Counted from the stretch's first letter, positions 1 to 7,428 are shown. The stretch: DNA of 64,000 nt from Oleispira antarctica RB-8 (GCA_000967895.1 FO203512.1:1883350-1947349); one strand, 5' to 3'. The notes: a model not told the origin generated them from the letters alone. Numbers and translations: made by a program.

Positions 1-98
1 TGCACAAATCAGGAACATCCCCTAACGAAGAATTTGTTGAAAGCATTTGATAAGCACAACTCACCTCCAAACGAGCTAGCCTTTGGCGTAAAAAAAAT

Positions 99-1375
99 AT
101 GTCACTGAATGAACAACACATTGGAAAATTAGGTGCGATGAATTCCAATCAATCATCCTTGTTAATGCAGCAGATATTAGATGGGAATAATCTACATCGT
201 GCATTAAAACAAGTTCAACGTAATAAAGGTGCGCCGGGTGTTGATTATATGACGGTGGATGATCTGCCAGAATATTTAAAACACAACTGGTTACAGGTTC
301 GCGATCAATTACTGAAAGGAACTTATAAACCAAAACCTGTGAGACGTGTAGAAATCCCAAAATCGAATGGAGCAAAGCGAAAGCTAGGTATTCCAACGGT
401 AATGGATAGGTTTATTCAGCAAGCTATTGCGCAAGTGTTGAGCCCTATCTGGGAAGAAAAGTTCCATCCGAATAGTTTTGGTTTTCGTCCGCATAAATCA
501 GCGCACACAGCTATTATGCGAGACAAGGCAAAACGACGGTAGTCGATTTAGATCTTCAATCTTTTTTCGATGAAGTAAATCATGACCGCTTAATGTCAAA
601 GCTGAAAAGTAATGGCACCAATGGCGATGTCATGAAGTTGATAAATCGTTATTTGAAGGCGCCTGTTCTTAGCGAACAAGGGCGAATTAAAACAACAAAA
701 GATGTACCGCAAGGTGGGCCATTGTCACCACTTCTATCAAATATAGTATTGAATGAAATGGACTGGGAATTACAATCTCGCGGTTTAAGCTTTGTTCGCT
801 ATGCAGACGATTGTCAAATACTGGTAGGCAGTCAAAGAGCAGGTGAACGAATACTGGCAAACCTAACACACTTTATTGAAAAGAAACTTAAGCTCAAAGT
901 GAATCAAGAAAAGAGTGCAGTTGATCATATTTCGAATAGAAGCTTCTTAGGTTTTACTTTAATACGGAAAGATTCACGCATTAAAGTAAGTGCGAAAGCA
1001 CAAGTGAAGCTGAAAACAAAAATCCGAATGATCACGCGTCGTACAAGAGGCCATGCGTTTCTTAGTGTTGTATCAGAGTTAAAGAAAAGCCTGCTTGGCT
1101 GGAAAGCGTACTTTGATATCAGCGAAGTACTGAGCCCTCTAAAAGATCTAGATAAATGGATACGACGAAAATTACGGTGTTATTTATTAAAGCAATGGGG
1201 TCGGTCTGGCTATAGAAAGCTTCGGCAACTAGGCATAGATCGACGACTAGCTTGGAATACGGCAAAGTCAGCGCATGGGCCTTGGCGATTGAGTCACAGT
1301 CCAGCACTGTACAAAGCGCTTCCAAATAGATACTTTAGAGGCTTGGGGCTGCCAGAGTTGGCGGCAAGGAAATGA
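99..1375 (+). pseudogene. ltrA: Group II intron reverse transcriptase/maturase, frameshifted
   Basis: An LtrA-type protein is split over two frames. The first part (99-542) has the RT N-terminal region, with the motifs PVRRVEIPK and SFGFRP, and ends at an early stop. The second frame resumes near 540 with VVDLDLQSFFDEVNHD and continues through PQGGPLSPLLSN, the catalytic FVRYADD box and a maturase/GIIM-like region to 1375. Judged against the usual spacing of the family, about 16 bases appear to be missing around 515-530, just before the VVDLD strand. The catalytic Asp pair survives, but the protein cannot be made intact without recoding. A start at 135 (MNSNQSSLL) is as likely as 99. Confidence 0.85.
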
Positions 1376-1383
1376 ATTGAGAT

Positions 1384-1463
1384 TTGAACCGCCTTGGTAC
1401 GTGATCCGTATGCCGGGGTGGTGTGGGAGGAGGGGTGTTGTGAAGCACCTCCCTATCCCGATT
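1384..1463 (+). ncRNA. Group II intron domains V and VI
   Basis: Just after the RT stop, bases 1386-1423 fold into a helix starting GAACCGCC and ending GGGTGGT. It has an internal 2-nt bulge between the lower stem and the GGTACG/CGTA upper stem, as expected for catalytic domain V. Bases 1425-1463 form a second hairpin (GGAGG...GGTG paired with CACC...CCTATCCC), as expected for domain VI, ending at a pyrimidine-rich boundary. The fold was worked out by eye and not computed. Confidence 0.6.
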
Positions 1464-1491
1464 AGGGCTCCAACTATATAAGGAAGTATTT

Positions 1492-2091
1492 ATGCACGAT
1501 TATGCAGTATTTGGACATGATAGGGCTGCTATTGGTCGGTGGCTTGGTTTTATATCTATTTCTATCGCAGGTGGGATTTCACAAATATTAGCACTTGCTA
1601 GCAATCTAAGCGGAGTTGATGCTTTTGCCAAAGCAACAATTACTACAGGAATTGTATATTTGGTATTGCATTGGTTTTTTAATAAATGGGTATGGAAAAT
1701 TCCATATTTTGAAGTACCAAATATAAACGGCACATGGGAATTAACTGGTCAAACACTGAATGATGATGGCACTACCAAATATGATTGGGAAGGCTGTATT
1801 GGTATTGAGCAAAGCTGGAAATCAATTTTAATACATTTGAAAACTAAGAACAGTCAGAGTGAAAGTTATACCGCAACGCTATCTCGACGATTTGGGCCAA
1901 CAGGTGGTTGGATGCTCAGCTATAGTTATAGAAATGAGCCTGAACTCGAGCAATCCCATGAGCTTAATTCACACAAGGGTTATTGTGAAATTGAATTTGA
2001 TAAAAAACTAACGGTAGGTAAAGCCTCATACTTTAATAGCGCAGGAAGAAGAACTTTTGGCGTAATGAATTTGAAAAGGGCTCAGAAATGA
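1492..2091 (+). CDS. CBASS membrane effector, Cap15-like (2TM plus beta-barrel)
   Basis: This 199-aa protein has two hydrophobic segments (about residues 16-38 and 48-70) followed by a beta-rich cytoplasmic domain that opens with the signature VPNINGTWEL near residue 75. This matches the S-2TM-beta/Cap15 family of CBASS effectors, which oligomerise in the inner membrane and disrupt it when the C-terminal barrel binds a cyclic nucleotide. The start is supported by AAGGAAG about 7 bases upstream. The stop overlaps the next gene's start (ATGA), so the two are translationally coupled. The neighbouring CD-NTase makes the CBASS call strong. The ligand is unknown. The gene resembles the second 2TM-beta gene at 3696-4310. 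Confidence 0.85.
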   Translation: MHDYAVFGHDRAAIGRWLGFISISIAGGISQILALASNLSGVDAFAKATITTGIVYLVLHWFFNKWVWKIPYFEVPNINGTWELTGQTLNDDGTTKYDWEGCIGIEQSWKSILIHLKTKNSQSESYTATLSRRFGPTGGWMLSYSYRNEPELEQSHELNSHKGYCEIEFDKKLTVGKASYFNSAGRRTFGVMNLKRAQK

Positions 2092-3215
2092 TTGATTTTG
2101 AAAAGCGATTAAAATCACTAAAGGAACGTCGTCAAGGATCGCGAGAGCGTGCTATCTATGAATCAATGGATTCGGTTACAGCTAACAGTGCCGTACTGCG
2201 TGGGGTTGATGTAAGAAAATCTGAATCGTTTGAAAGTTTAAACGAAGTGAATGGTGTGAAGTATACGATAGGAGCAATGGCCCCTGTTGAATCACAATCC
2301 ACCAAAATTTCAATCGATGAAGGAAATAGAGTAGCTGATAGCTTAATTAGAAGCCTGCAGAACAATGGTGAGTCAGTTACTAAACGGCTTCAGGGGTCCG
2401 TAGCTTTAGATGTCCACATCAAAGGGCACTCAGATGTAGATATGCTTATAGTCGTGACAAACCCAGTAAATGTCGAACTACCAAAAGTAAGCCCTAATGG
2501 TTATTCTCCATCTACTGATCCAAGAAGTTTAGTTAATATCGCTAGAGATGTAAGAGTTAAATCGGAGAAGATTTTACCTGAAAAATTCCCTGCAGCCAAA
2601 GTAGATGCTAAGGGTAATAAGTCAATTTCATTAGAGGGTGGCAGCTTAAAAAGAAAAGTTGATATAGTTCCTGCTATTTGGTTTGACAGTACAAGCTATC
2701 AACGCTCTGGCCAAGAATATGATCGAGGCATTAAGATCTATCATAAAGAGGATCATGAATTAATTCTCAATTATCCATTTACACACATTAAGAAGGTAAA
2801 TGATCGAGACACGCGATTTTCGGGGAATTTGAAGTGTGTAATACGACTTATGAAGAACATGATTGCCGATATGCCTGATTATAAGAAAAGAATTGCTAAA
2901 AAGCTCAGCAGTTATGATTTGGCTGCAATCGCATTTCATATGAACGAAGATTTAAATGTACCTCAATACATGAGATTGTCCCTAGTTGAAAAAACTCGAT
3001 CACACTTATCGTTACTAAATAATTCCAAAGCCTATCGAGATACTCTAAATGTTCCTGACGGTAGTCGGAAAATATTTGATACTGATGATAAATCTGAAGC
3101 GTTGGGAATTCTAACAAGCGAAATTACAGATTTGGCTAAGGCAATTTACAATGAACTCAAGCCCTATAATGTTGGTTATGATTCAAGTGTCATCCTTAGT
3201 AAGTCTGTGTTCTAG
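2088..3215 (+). CDS. CD-NTase (cGAS/DncV-like cyclic-oligonucleotide synthase)
   Basis: This 375-aa nucleotidyltransferase has the Pol-beta fold signature of SMODS/CD-NTases: GS at 103-104, the metal-binding pair D116-V-D118 in HSDVDMLIVV, and the third acidic residue D192 in KRKVDIVPAIWFD. All three catalytic acids are present, so it should be active. In CBASS it senses phage infection and makes a cyclic di- or trinucleotide that activates the effector. It overlaps the Cap15-like gene by four bases. No Cap2/Cap3 or HORMA/TRIP13 genes are present, so this is a minimal type I CBASS. The clade and the nucleotide product cannot be read from sequence by eye. The stop lies directly against an attC-like site. 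Confidence 0.92.
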   Translation: MIDFEKRLKSLKERRQGSRERAIYESMDSVTANSAVLRGVDVRKSESFESLNEVNGVKYTIGAMAPVESQSTKISIDEGNRVADSLIRSLQNNGESVTKRLQGSVALDVHIKGHSDVDMLIVVTNPVNVELPKVSPNGYSPSTDPRSLVNIARDVRVKSEKILPEKFPAAKVDAKGNKSISLEGGSLKRKVDIVPAIWFDSTSYQRSGQEYDRGIKIYHKEDHELILNYPFTHIKKVNDRDTRFSGNLKCVIRLMKNMIADMPDYKKRIAKKLSSYDLAAIAFHMNEDLNVPQYMRLSLVEKTRSHLSLLNNSKAYRDTLNVPDGSRKIFDTDDKSEALGILTSEITDLAKAIYNELKPYNVGYDSSVILSKSVF

Positions 3216-3285
3216 TCCTAACAAGTTTCTGTATCCGGAAGTTACTCGCTACGCTCCCAGTCTTCTGGTGAGCAAGGTGTTGGCT
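3216..3285 (+). other. attC-like recombination site A (integron cassette)
   Basis: The site starts directly after the CD-NTase stop with CCTAAC (R''-like, RYYYAAC) followed by AAG. It ends with GTTGGCT at 3279-3285 (R'-like, GTTRRRY). The centre contains the stem-loop TTACTCGCTACGCTCCCA. It aligns along its whole length with site B at 4314-4385, sharing CCTAACAAG, TTACTCGCT, CGCTCCCA and TTCTG. The ends are imperfect, so recombination activity is uncertain. It separates the CBASS cassette from the mCpol cassette. Confidence 0.7.
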
Positions 3286-3313
3286 CAAATTCCTTTAACA
3301 ACCGAGGTTATAG

Positions 3314-3712
3314 TTGAAATATATTTCAATTGATGGTGATGATGTAGGTAGAAAAATAACTTCATGTTATTTAAGTAATGATCGTAACGGGCTTGTGGAG
3401 TTAAGCCAGTCCCTTCAGATTTCTACAGAGGCAATATCTATTAAACTTCAGGAAAATGGATTTGACATTATTTTTTGTGCTGCCGATGGAGTTGTAGCCT
3501 CGACAGAATTAGATGTTGATTTGAAATCGATATTTTCTGAAATACGAGGCATTGCTCCAGAAGGGATGACCTTTTCCGCTGGATCTGGGGCAAACCTTCG
3601 TGAGTCCTATATTGCGTTAACTTCAGCTAAGAGCAACGGAAAAAATTGCATGCATGATTATTCCTCATTAGATGATGCAATCAAGGAGAGCGAAATTGTT
3701 CAGGATTATTAG
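3314..3712 (+). CDS. mCpol minimal CRISPR polymerase (Panoptes cyclase, OptS-like)
   Basis: This 132-aa single-domain protein opens with the strand YISIDGDDVG (D7, D9, D10), typical of the mCpol family of miniature Cas10/palm cyclases. A second metal-site loop, FCAADGVV, has D58. In the published Panoptes systems mCpol makes a cyclic di-adenylate constitutively, and this holds the partner 2TM-beta effector inactive. Loss of the nucleotide to phage sponges or nucleases releases the effector. The start must be TTG at 3314: an in-frame TAG lies directly upstream, and GAGG precedes it by six bases. The second motif is AADG where GG-D is more usual, so activity is likely but not assured. A GGDEF or type III Cas10 protein would be far larger. 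Confidence 0.85.
   Translation: MKYISIDGDDVGRKITSCYLSNDRNGLVELSQSLQISTEAISIKLQENGFDIIFCAADGVVASTELDVDLKSIFSEIRGIAPEGMTFSAGSGANLRESYIALTSAKSNGKNCMHDYSSLDDAIKESEIVQDY
3683..3698 (+). promoter_or_regulatory. Shine-Dalgarno that fixes a TTG start for the 2TM-beta gene
   Basis: AAGGAG at 3683-3688 lies seven bases before TTG at 3696, inside the end of the mCpol gene. It fits far better than the ATG at 3672, which has no comparable site. Both genes of the module therefore start with TTG and overlap by 17 bases, which suggests low and coupled translation of a toxic effector with its restraining cyclase. Confidence 0.75.
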
Positions 3713-4310
3713 GTTTGATCTTCTCTTAAAGTACATTGCGCTAACTACTGTAGTCATCAGTATGGGTATTTATGCCCTTGTACAAACATATTGGTTGCCT
3801 GATATATCTCTGTTTAAAGTTATTACAATATCGTCAATAGTAAGTACTCTTTTAATTCTATTTTTATTGACCTCCTTTATTTCTCGAAAAATATGGGCAG
3901 TTTTAGCTTTCTTTGATGAATCAATGTTTCCTGATTTAAATGGAACGTGGGAAGGCGAAATTACTCTTGAAGATGGAAAAGAAATCTCCGCCAAAGCTGT
4001 GATTCGACAGTCGTTGCTTGCAACTCAAATTGACATGCATGGCGAAACGACCAAATCAATTACTCTGGAAACAACTCCAACAATAGAGCAAGGGCAAAAA
4101 AAACTATACTATGTCTATCGTTCAACCCCAAAAACACCGGGATGGCCTGCATATAATGGTTCTACATTATTTGATATCCGAACTATAGGCTCTGGAAAAG
4201 GAAAGAAGTATGAGCTTTCTGGCCATTACTATACTGACCGAAAAACAATAGGTAGAATTAGACTAACTCAGGTTTGTAAAAACTCCAATAATGATGTTTC
4301 ATTTTACTAG
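3696..4310 (+). CDS. 2TM-beta effector of Panoptes-type module (OptE-like)
   Basis: With the TTG start this is a 204-aa protein. It has two hydrophobic segments (about residues 13-31 and 41-65) followed by a beta-rich domain that begins FPDLNGTWEGE. The same P-x-[LI]-NGTWE signature occurs in the Cap15-like protein at 1492-2091. Next to mCpol this fits the Panoptes effector, an inner-membrane protein kept inactive by the cyclase's nucleotide and lethal when that nucleotide disappears. The gene overlaps the mCpol gene and is followed within four bases by an attC-like site, so the pair forms one closed cassette. The function is inferred from family and context. The sequence itself shows only the membrane/beta architecture. 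Confidence 0.85.
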   Translation: MFRIIRFDLLLKYIALTTVVISMGIYALVQTYWLPDISLFKVITISSIVSTLLILFLLTSFISRKIWAVLAFFDESMFPDLNGTWEGEITLEDGKEISAKAVIRQSLLATQIDMHGETTKSITLETTPTIEQGQKKLYYVYRSTPKTPGWPAYNGSTLFDIRTIGSGKGKKYELSGHYYTDRKTIGRIRLTQVCKNSNNDVSFY

Positions 4311-4313
4311 AAA

Positions 4314-4385
4314 GCCTAACAAGGCGCTGCTACGGAAAATTTACTCGCTGGCGCTCCCAAATTTCTGCAGAGCGCGGCGTTATAA
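4314..4385 (+). other. attC-like recombination site B (integron cassette)
   Basis: This 72-bp imperfect palindrome starts GCCTAACAAGGCGC and ends GCGCGGCGTTATAA. The outer boxes GCCTAAC (R'') and GTTATAA (R'), with flanking AAGGCGC/GCGCGG (L''/L'), fit the attC layout. The inner stem pairs AAATTT with AAATTT around a loop containing CTCGCTGGCGCTCCC. It is closely similar to site A at 3216-3285. It closes the mCpol/2TM-beta cassette and precedes the next cassette gene. Confidence 0.85.
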
Positions 4386-4397
4386 CTTTGAGAGAGT

Positions 4398-5033
4398 ATG
4401 AGAGAAATTAGAGGGTTTTCTATAGGCGACTGGATCGTAACAGAAAATGGCATCGGCCAAGTTATTGGCTCTCAAGCCTATGCCGTTCAGGAGTTTTTCA
4501 AAGATGATTATCCTACTTTAAATTGCGGTGATATTTTCGATAATATAGTTGTTTATAAGATACTTTGTGATTTTGATGGCAAGCCAAGAAAAACCAAATT
4601 CTTTACGTATATATCAAGTCAGTTTTGCGACCCAATAGATGCAAATAACCTTAAGATAAAAGATCGTGTCAAAGCCAACTACTCAGATGCTTATGAGACG
4701 TTTTTAAAGAGAAAACCTAAAAGGCATGTTGAGTCTAGTATTGATCTCACTTTTAGAGTAATTCCAAAATACAAAGAGGGTGTCATTGTCCAAATTCAGG
4801 ATGTTTTGGATACCATGTCGAAACCATTTGATTTTAAAACCTTCGAAAGATCCGCTCTAAAGCAAGTTTGTGGTATAGAGTCAGATGGTATAAGTGGTTT
4901 CAAGGACACGCTTATGAGCAATGCTATGATTTCATTAAAGTATAATATTTTAGATGCTAACGTATTCAACTTTTCTTTTGTAGATGGTATTTGTGTTCCA
5001 GTATATTGTGCTTACGACAAACAACAGTTATAA
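4398..5033 (+). CDS. Orphan cassette protein of unknown function (211 aa)
   Basis: I do not recognise this protein. Its N-terminus, FSIGDWIVTENGIGQVIGS, looks like a small beta-barrel or SH3-like segment. The rest is a soluble alpha/beta protein without signal peptide or TM segment, with charged stretches around residues 100-115. It starts 13 bases after attC-like site B and its stop lies inside a TTATAAC box that could begin another attC, so it is a single-gene cassette. The ribosome-binding site (GAGAG) is weak. It could be an unrelated cassette or part of the defence neighbourhood; the sequence does not say which. Confidence 0.7.
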   Translation: MREIRGFSIGDWIVTENGIGQVIGSQAYAVQEFFKDDYPTLNCGDIFDNIVVYKILCDFDGKPRKTKFFTYISSQFCDPIDANNLKIKDRVKANYSDAYETFLKRKPKRHVESSIDLTFRVIPKYKEGVIVQIQDVLDTMSKPFDFKTFERSALKQVCGIESDGISGFKDTLMSNAMISLKYNILDANVFNFSFVDGICVPVYCAYDKQQL

Positions 5034-5060
5034 CAATCAGCTCCACAGGATTCCGTAATG
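5027..5060 (+). other. Truncated attC-like left half
   Basis: GTTATAACAATCAGCTCC overlaps the stop of the 211-aa cassette gene and resembles the R''-L'' half of an attC. Site B ends in the matching GTTATAAC. No matching right half follows. The sequence runs instead into degraded transposase DNA from about 5098, so the site was probably interrupted. Confidence 0.4.
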
Positions 5061-5097
5061 TTTGCACCTTTCCTGCAAAAACACGCAGTAAAGTCGC

Positions 5098-6209
5098 CAA
5101 TATCACTTACTCGAAAATGATGAGATCGTTTCTGGCTTCTAGGCTCGCTACAAAAATAAAAACGTCGGCCGTAAAGCCTACCCTCCGGCGTTGTTATTGC
5201 GGGTAATATTTTATGCTTACTATCGCGGGCATACTTCGAGTCGCGTTATTGAACGTTTATGTAAAACAGATTTAAAGTTCATTGCTTTAGCCGCTGGTCG
5301 ACAGCCTCACTTCACAACGATTGCTAATTTGTCAGTTCAAACTGCGAAGCAATGGATAATCTATTCCATAAGGTACTTTTGGTTTGTGACCAGAGTGGAT
5401 TAATCGGTAAAGAGCATTTTGCGATTGATGGTTGTAAGTTACCGACGAATGCTTCAAAGCAATGGAGCGGCACACACAAAGAACTCCGCAAGAAATCAGA
5501 TAAACTGAAAGAGGCTGCCCAAAAGATTATCGATAAACACTTGTCGAATGATTCAGATAAAAGAGGTGGCAATAATATCGCAGCTGATCAACAACAGACT
5601 ATCGACACTTTGATGAAAAGCGCTAAGAAAATAGATGATTTCTTATTAACGAATGAACCTCGTATGGGACAAGGAGGGCGCAAGAAAGAAGCACAAAGAG
5701 TTAAGGAAAAGACTTGAAAGGATAAATCAAAAACAAACATGGCAATGCATAGTTCAGAATTTAAAGTTGATTTTATTAACAACACTTGTATATGCCCTTC
5801 GGGAAAAAATATCAAGTTTTTAGGTGATGATTATGAAGGCGTAAAAGGATTTTATACTCGCTTTCGTGGAGAGCTAGAAGATTGTCGAAATTGCAGCATG
5901 CAATCGAAGTACATGAGAAATCCAGTCAAAGAAAAAGGAAGGCAAGTATCATTTTTAAATGATGGGCAGGAGAAAATAACGTGCCTGGATCTAATGAAAC
6001 AGAAAATTGATAGTCCAAAAGGTCGTCGTATGTACAGCCGACGAATGTGGATGATTGAGCCTGTCTTCGGGAACATCACCAGCAATAAAGGCTTAAATCG
6101 AATAGGCTTACGAGGCGAAGTGAAAGCGACCGCGCAGTGGCTAATGTACTGCATTGTGCACAATATAGAGAAGCTTTGGAGGAATAGTGAAGTAGAGAGT
6201 TGGGCCTAG
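5098..6209 (+). pseudogene. IS1182-family transposase remnant
   Basis: Pieces of one transposase can be read in different frames. The N-terminal helical region contains ARYKNKNVGRKAYPPALLLR and YYRGHTSSRVIE. After a one-base shift near 5310 comes FAIDGCKLPTNASKQWSGTHKE. After about 5700 only the C-terminal part follows, with CPSGK, CRNC, KGRRMYS and EPVFGNIT. An in-frame stop lies near 5130. The central catalytic stretch usually found between the GQGGRKKE region and the Cys-rich tail is missing, so the element is dead. I could not identify terminal inverted repeats. It sits where an attC-like site would be expected. Confidence 0.85.
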
Positions 6210-6400
6210 TAAGTGTTATCAGGGGCTCTGAGCAGTCGATTCTAGAGCTGTCTGAGCTCATGTTTGACAATATGAACGATATGCTCGAATATCACTTTAT
6301 ATATTATAAAGCTCAATAAAACAGAGCAAATTAAACGGAATTTTTGAGGAGTAGGGAAGCATGTCTAAATATCGTATTTTTCTACACCTTCGTTAAATGT

Positions 6401-6667
6401 ATGAACTACTTGACCCGACAGAAAATCGAAATAATCGTAATAGCAGCTTTGTATATGTTGCCAACCCTCTATTGTTCGATAGCCTTTGATATCAACTTAG
6501 CAATAGCAATCGGTTTGGCAGTTGTAGCATACGTAACAACTACTGGCTTCCTCACACTGCTACGCACAGACGATATGCCAGATAGCTACGGATCAAAATG
6601 GGATTACCCACCGTTACTACTTATTTACTTCGTGTTTTTAGGTATTCTAACGTGCCTCTCATGGTAA
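6401..6667 (+). CDS. Small three-TM membrane protein, unknown
   Basis: This 88-aa hydrophobic protein has about three membrane segments (residues 10-25, 29-48 and 70-86) and a short polar loop containing TDDMPDSYGSKWDYPP. The frame opens earlier, but a start at 6344 would place the GAGGAG ribosome-binding site inside the gene, so ATG 6401 is preferred. An 11-codon ORF (6361-6396) follows the GAGGAG and ends just upstream, so coupling through a leader peptide is possible. I do not recognise the family. It lies between the IS remnant and a decayed attC-like palindrome, so it is probably an old cassette gene. Confidence 0.55.
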   Translation: MNYLTRQKIEIIVIAALYMLPTLYCSIAFDINLAIAIGLAVVAYVTTTGFLTLLRTDDMPDSYGSKWDYPPLLLIYFVFLGILTCLSW

Positions 6668-6671
6668 TAAC

Positions 6672-6762
6672 ATTTTACAAGGCACAGCATAGGACAATTA
6701 ATAGATACGGCCAAAAAAGACTGGCCGCATTTATTAATTGCCCATGTGCTTGGCATTAAGCG
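6672..6762 (+). repeat. Decayed attC-like palindrome
   Basis: The core is a 19-bp arm pair (CAATTAATAGATACGGCCA and TGGCCGCATTTATTAATTG) that matches at 17 of 19 positions. Outside it lie TTTTACAAGGCAC and GTGCTTGGCATTAAGC, which look like R''-L'' and L'-R' boxes with the invariant AAC and GTT each changed. It may equally be a transcription terminator or other hairpin. Confidence 0.45.
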
Positions 6763-6826
6763 AAAGTGACAGAGCCAGCCCAGCTCAATCACTTAACCAT
6801 AGGGCAACAAAAAGTAAGAGAAATTT

Positions 6827-7426
6827 ATGAAAAAAGTTGTATTAGGAGCTTTACTAGGACTATCAGCCTTACCAGCTGTAGCTAACGAAGGTTACTTTAG
6901 CGGAGAAGTCTTGCTAGGAAAAACTGATCAAGAACTTAAAAGTGACTTTGGAGATACAGATGGCGATGATTCATCATTCGGTATTCGTGGCGCCTACAAT
7001 CTCAACAAGAATGTAGCATTTGAATTAGGCTATATGAATCATGGCGAAATAGACGATACTTATATCGATGAGTTTGGCGATACTATCAATGACAGATTTT
7101 CATCAACAGCTTTCAACTTAGGTGTTAAAGGTGTCATTCCTTTCGAAAATGGCTTCTCGCTTCATGGAAGACTCGGATTATCATTTTGGGATGTAGAGTT
7201 AGAAGAAACTGATAGTGCATTCCCAGGAGAGACTTTCAAAGGCGACGACTCTGGCACTGACTTTTATTACGGCATTGGTGCTCAATATACGATTAACGAG
7301 CAATTCACTATCGGCGCTGAATATACGTTATCAGAATACGGCATTAAATCAGGAGGTGACTTCACAGGTTTAGATGCAGACATTGACGTAAAAACTCTTG
7401 CCTTAAGTGCAGGCTTAAACTTCTAG
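6827..7426 (+). CDS. OmpA-like outer-membrane beta-barrel protein
   Basis: This 199-aa protein starts with a clear Sec signal peptide (MKKVVLGALLGLSALPAVA, cleavage after ANA-like VA-N near residue 20). The mature protein alternates amphipathic strands with acidic loops and ends in aromatic LSAGLNF, the usual C-terminal beta-signal for Bam-dependent insertion. The size fits an 8-stranded OmpA/OmpW-like barrel without a periplasmic domain. It is flanked on both sides by palindromes resembling worn attC sites, so it may have arrived as a cassette. The substrate or role is unknown. Confidence 0.8.
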   Translation: MKKVVLGALLGLSALPAVANEGYFSGEVLLGKTDQELKSDFGDTDGDDSSFGIRGAYNLNKNVAFELGYMNHGEIDDTYIDEFGDTINDRFSSTAFNLGVKGVIPFENGFSLHGRLGLSFWDVELEETDSAFPGETFKGDDSGTDFYYGIGAQYTINEQFTIGAEYTLSEYGIKSGGDFTGLDADIDVKTLALSAGLNF

Positions 7427-7428
7427 TC

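Larger units (their letters stand above)
1..1463 (+). mobile_element. Group II intron, 3' part (5' end outside window)
   Basis: The window opens inside a retroelement. A reverse transcriptase/maturase gene is followed directly by folded RNA resembling domains V and VI, and the likely 3' splice boundary is near 1462-1463. The first 98 bases hold no gene and are probably domain IV or upstream intron RNA. The CGC triplet at the base of the domain V-like helix fits class C introns, which insert at terminators or attC sites; that class assignment is tentative. The element lies immediately upstream of the CBASS cassette. The 5' boundary cannot be seen. Confidence 0.65.

Noticed and set aside
3314-3712. 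mCpol gene as a sign of a type III CRISPR locus
   Set aside because: No Cas proteins, repeat arrays or CARF effectors are visible. The protein is a single 132-aa domain next to a 2TM-beta gene, which fits a stand-alone mCpol module.
5852-6163. 103-codon open frame on the minus strand over the IS remnant
   Set aside because: It is the antisense of a readable IS1182 transposase C-terminus and has no plausible start site.
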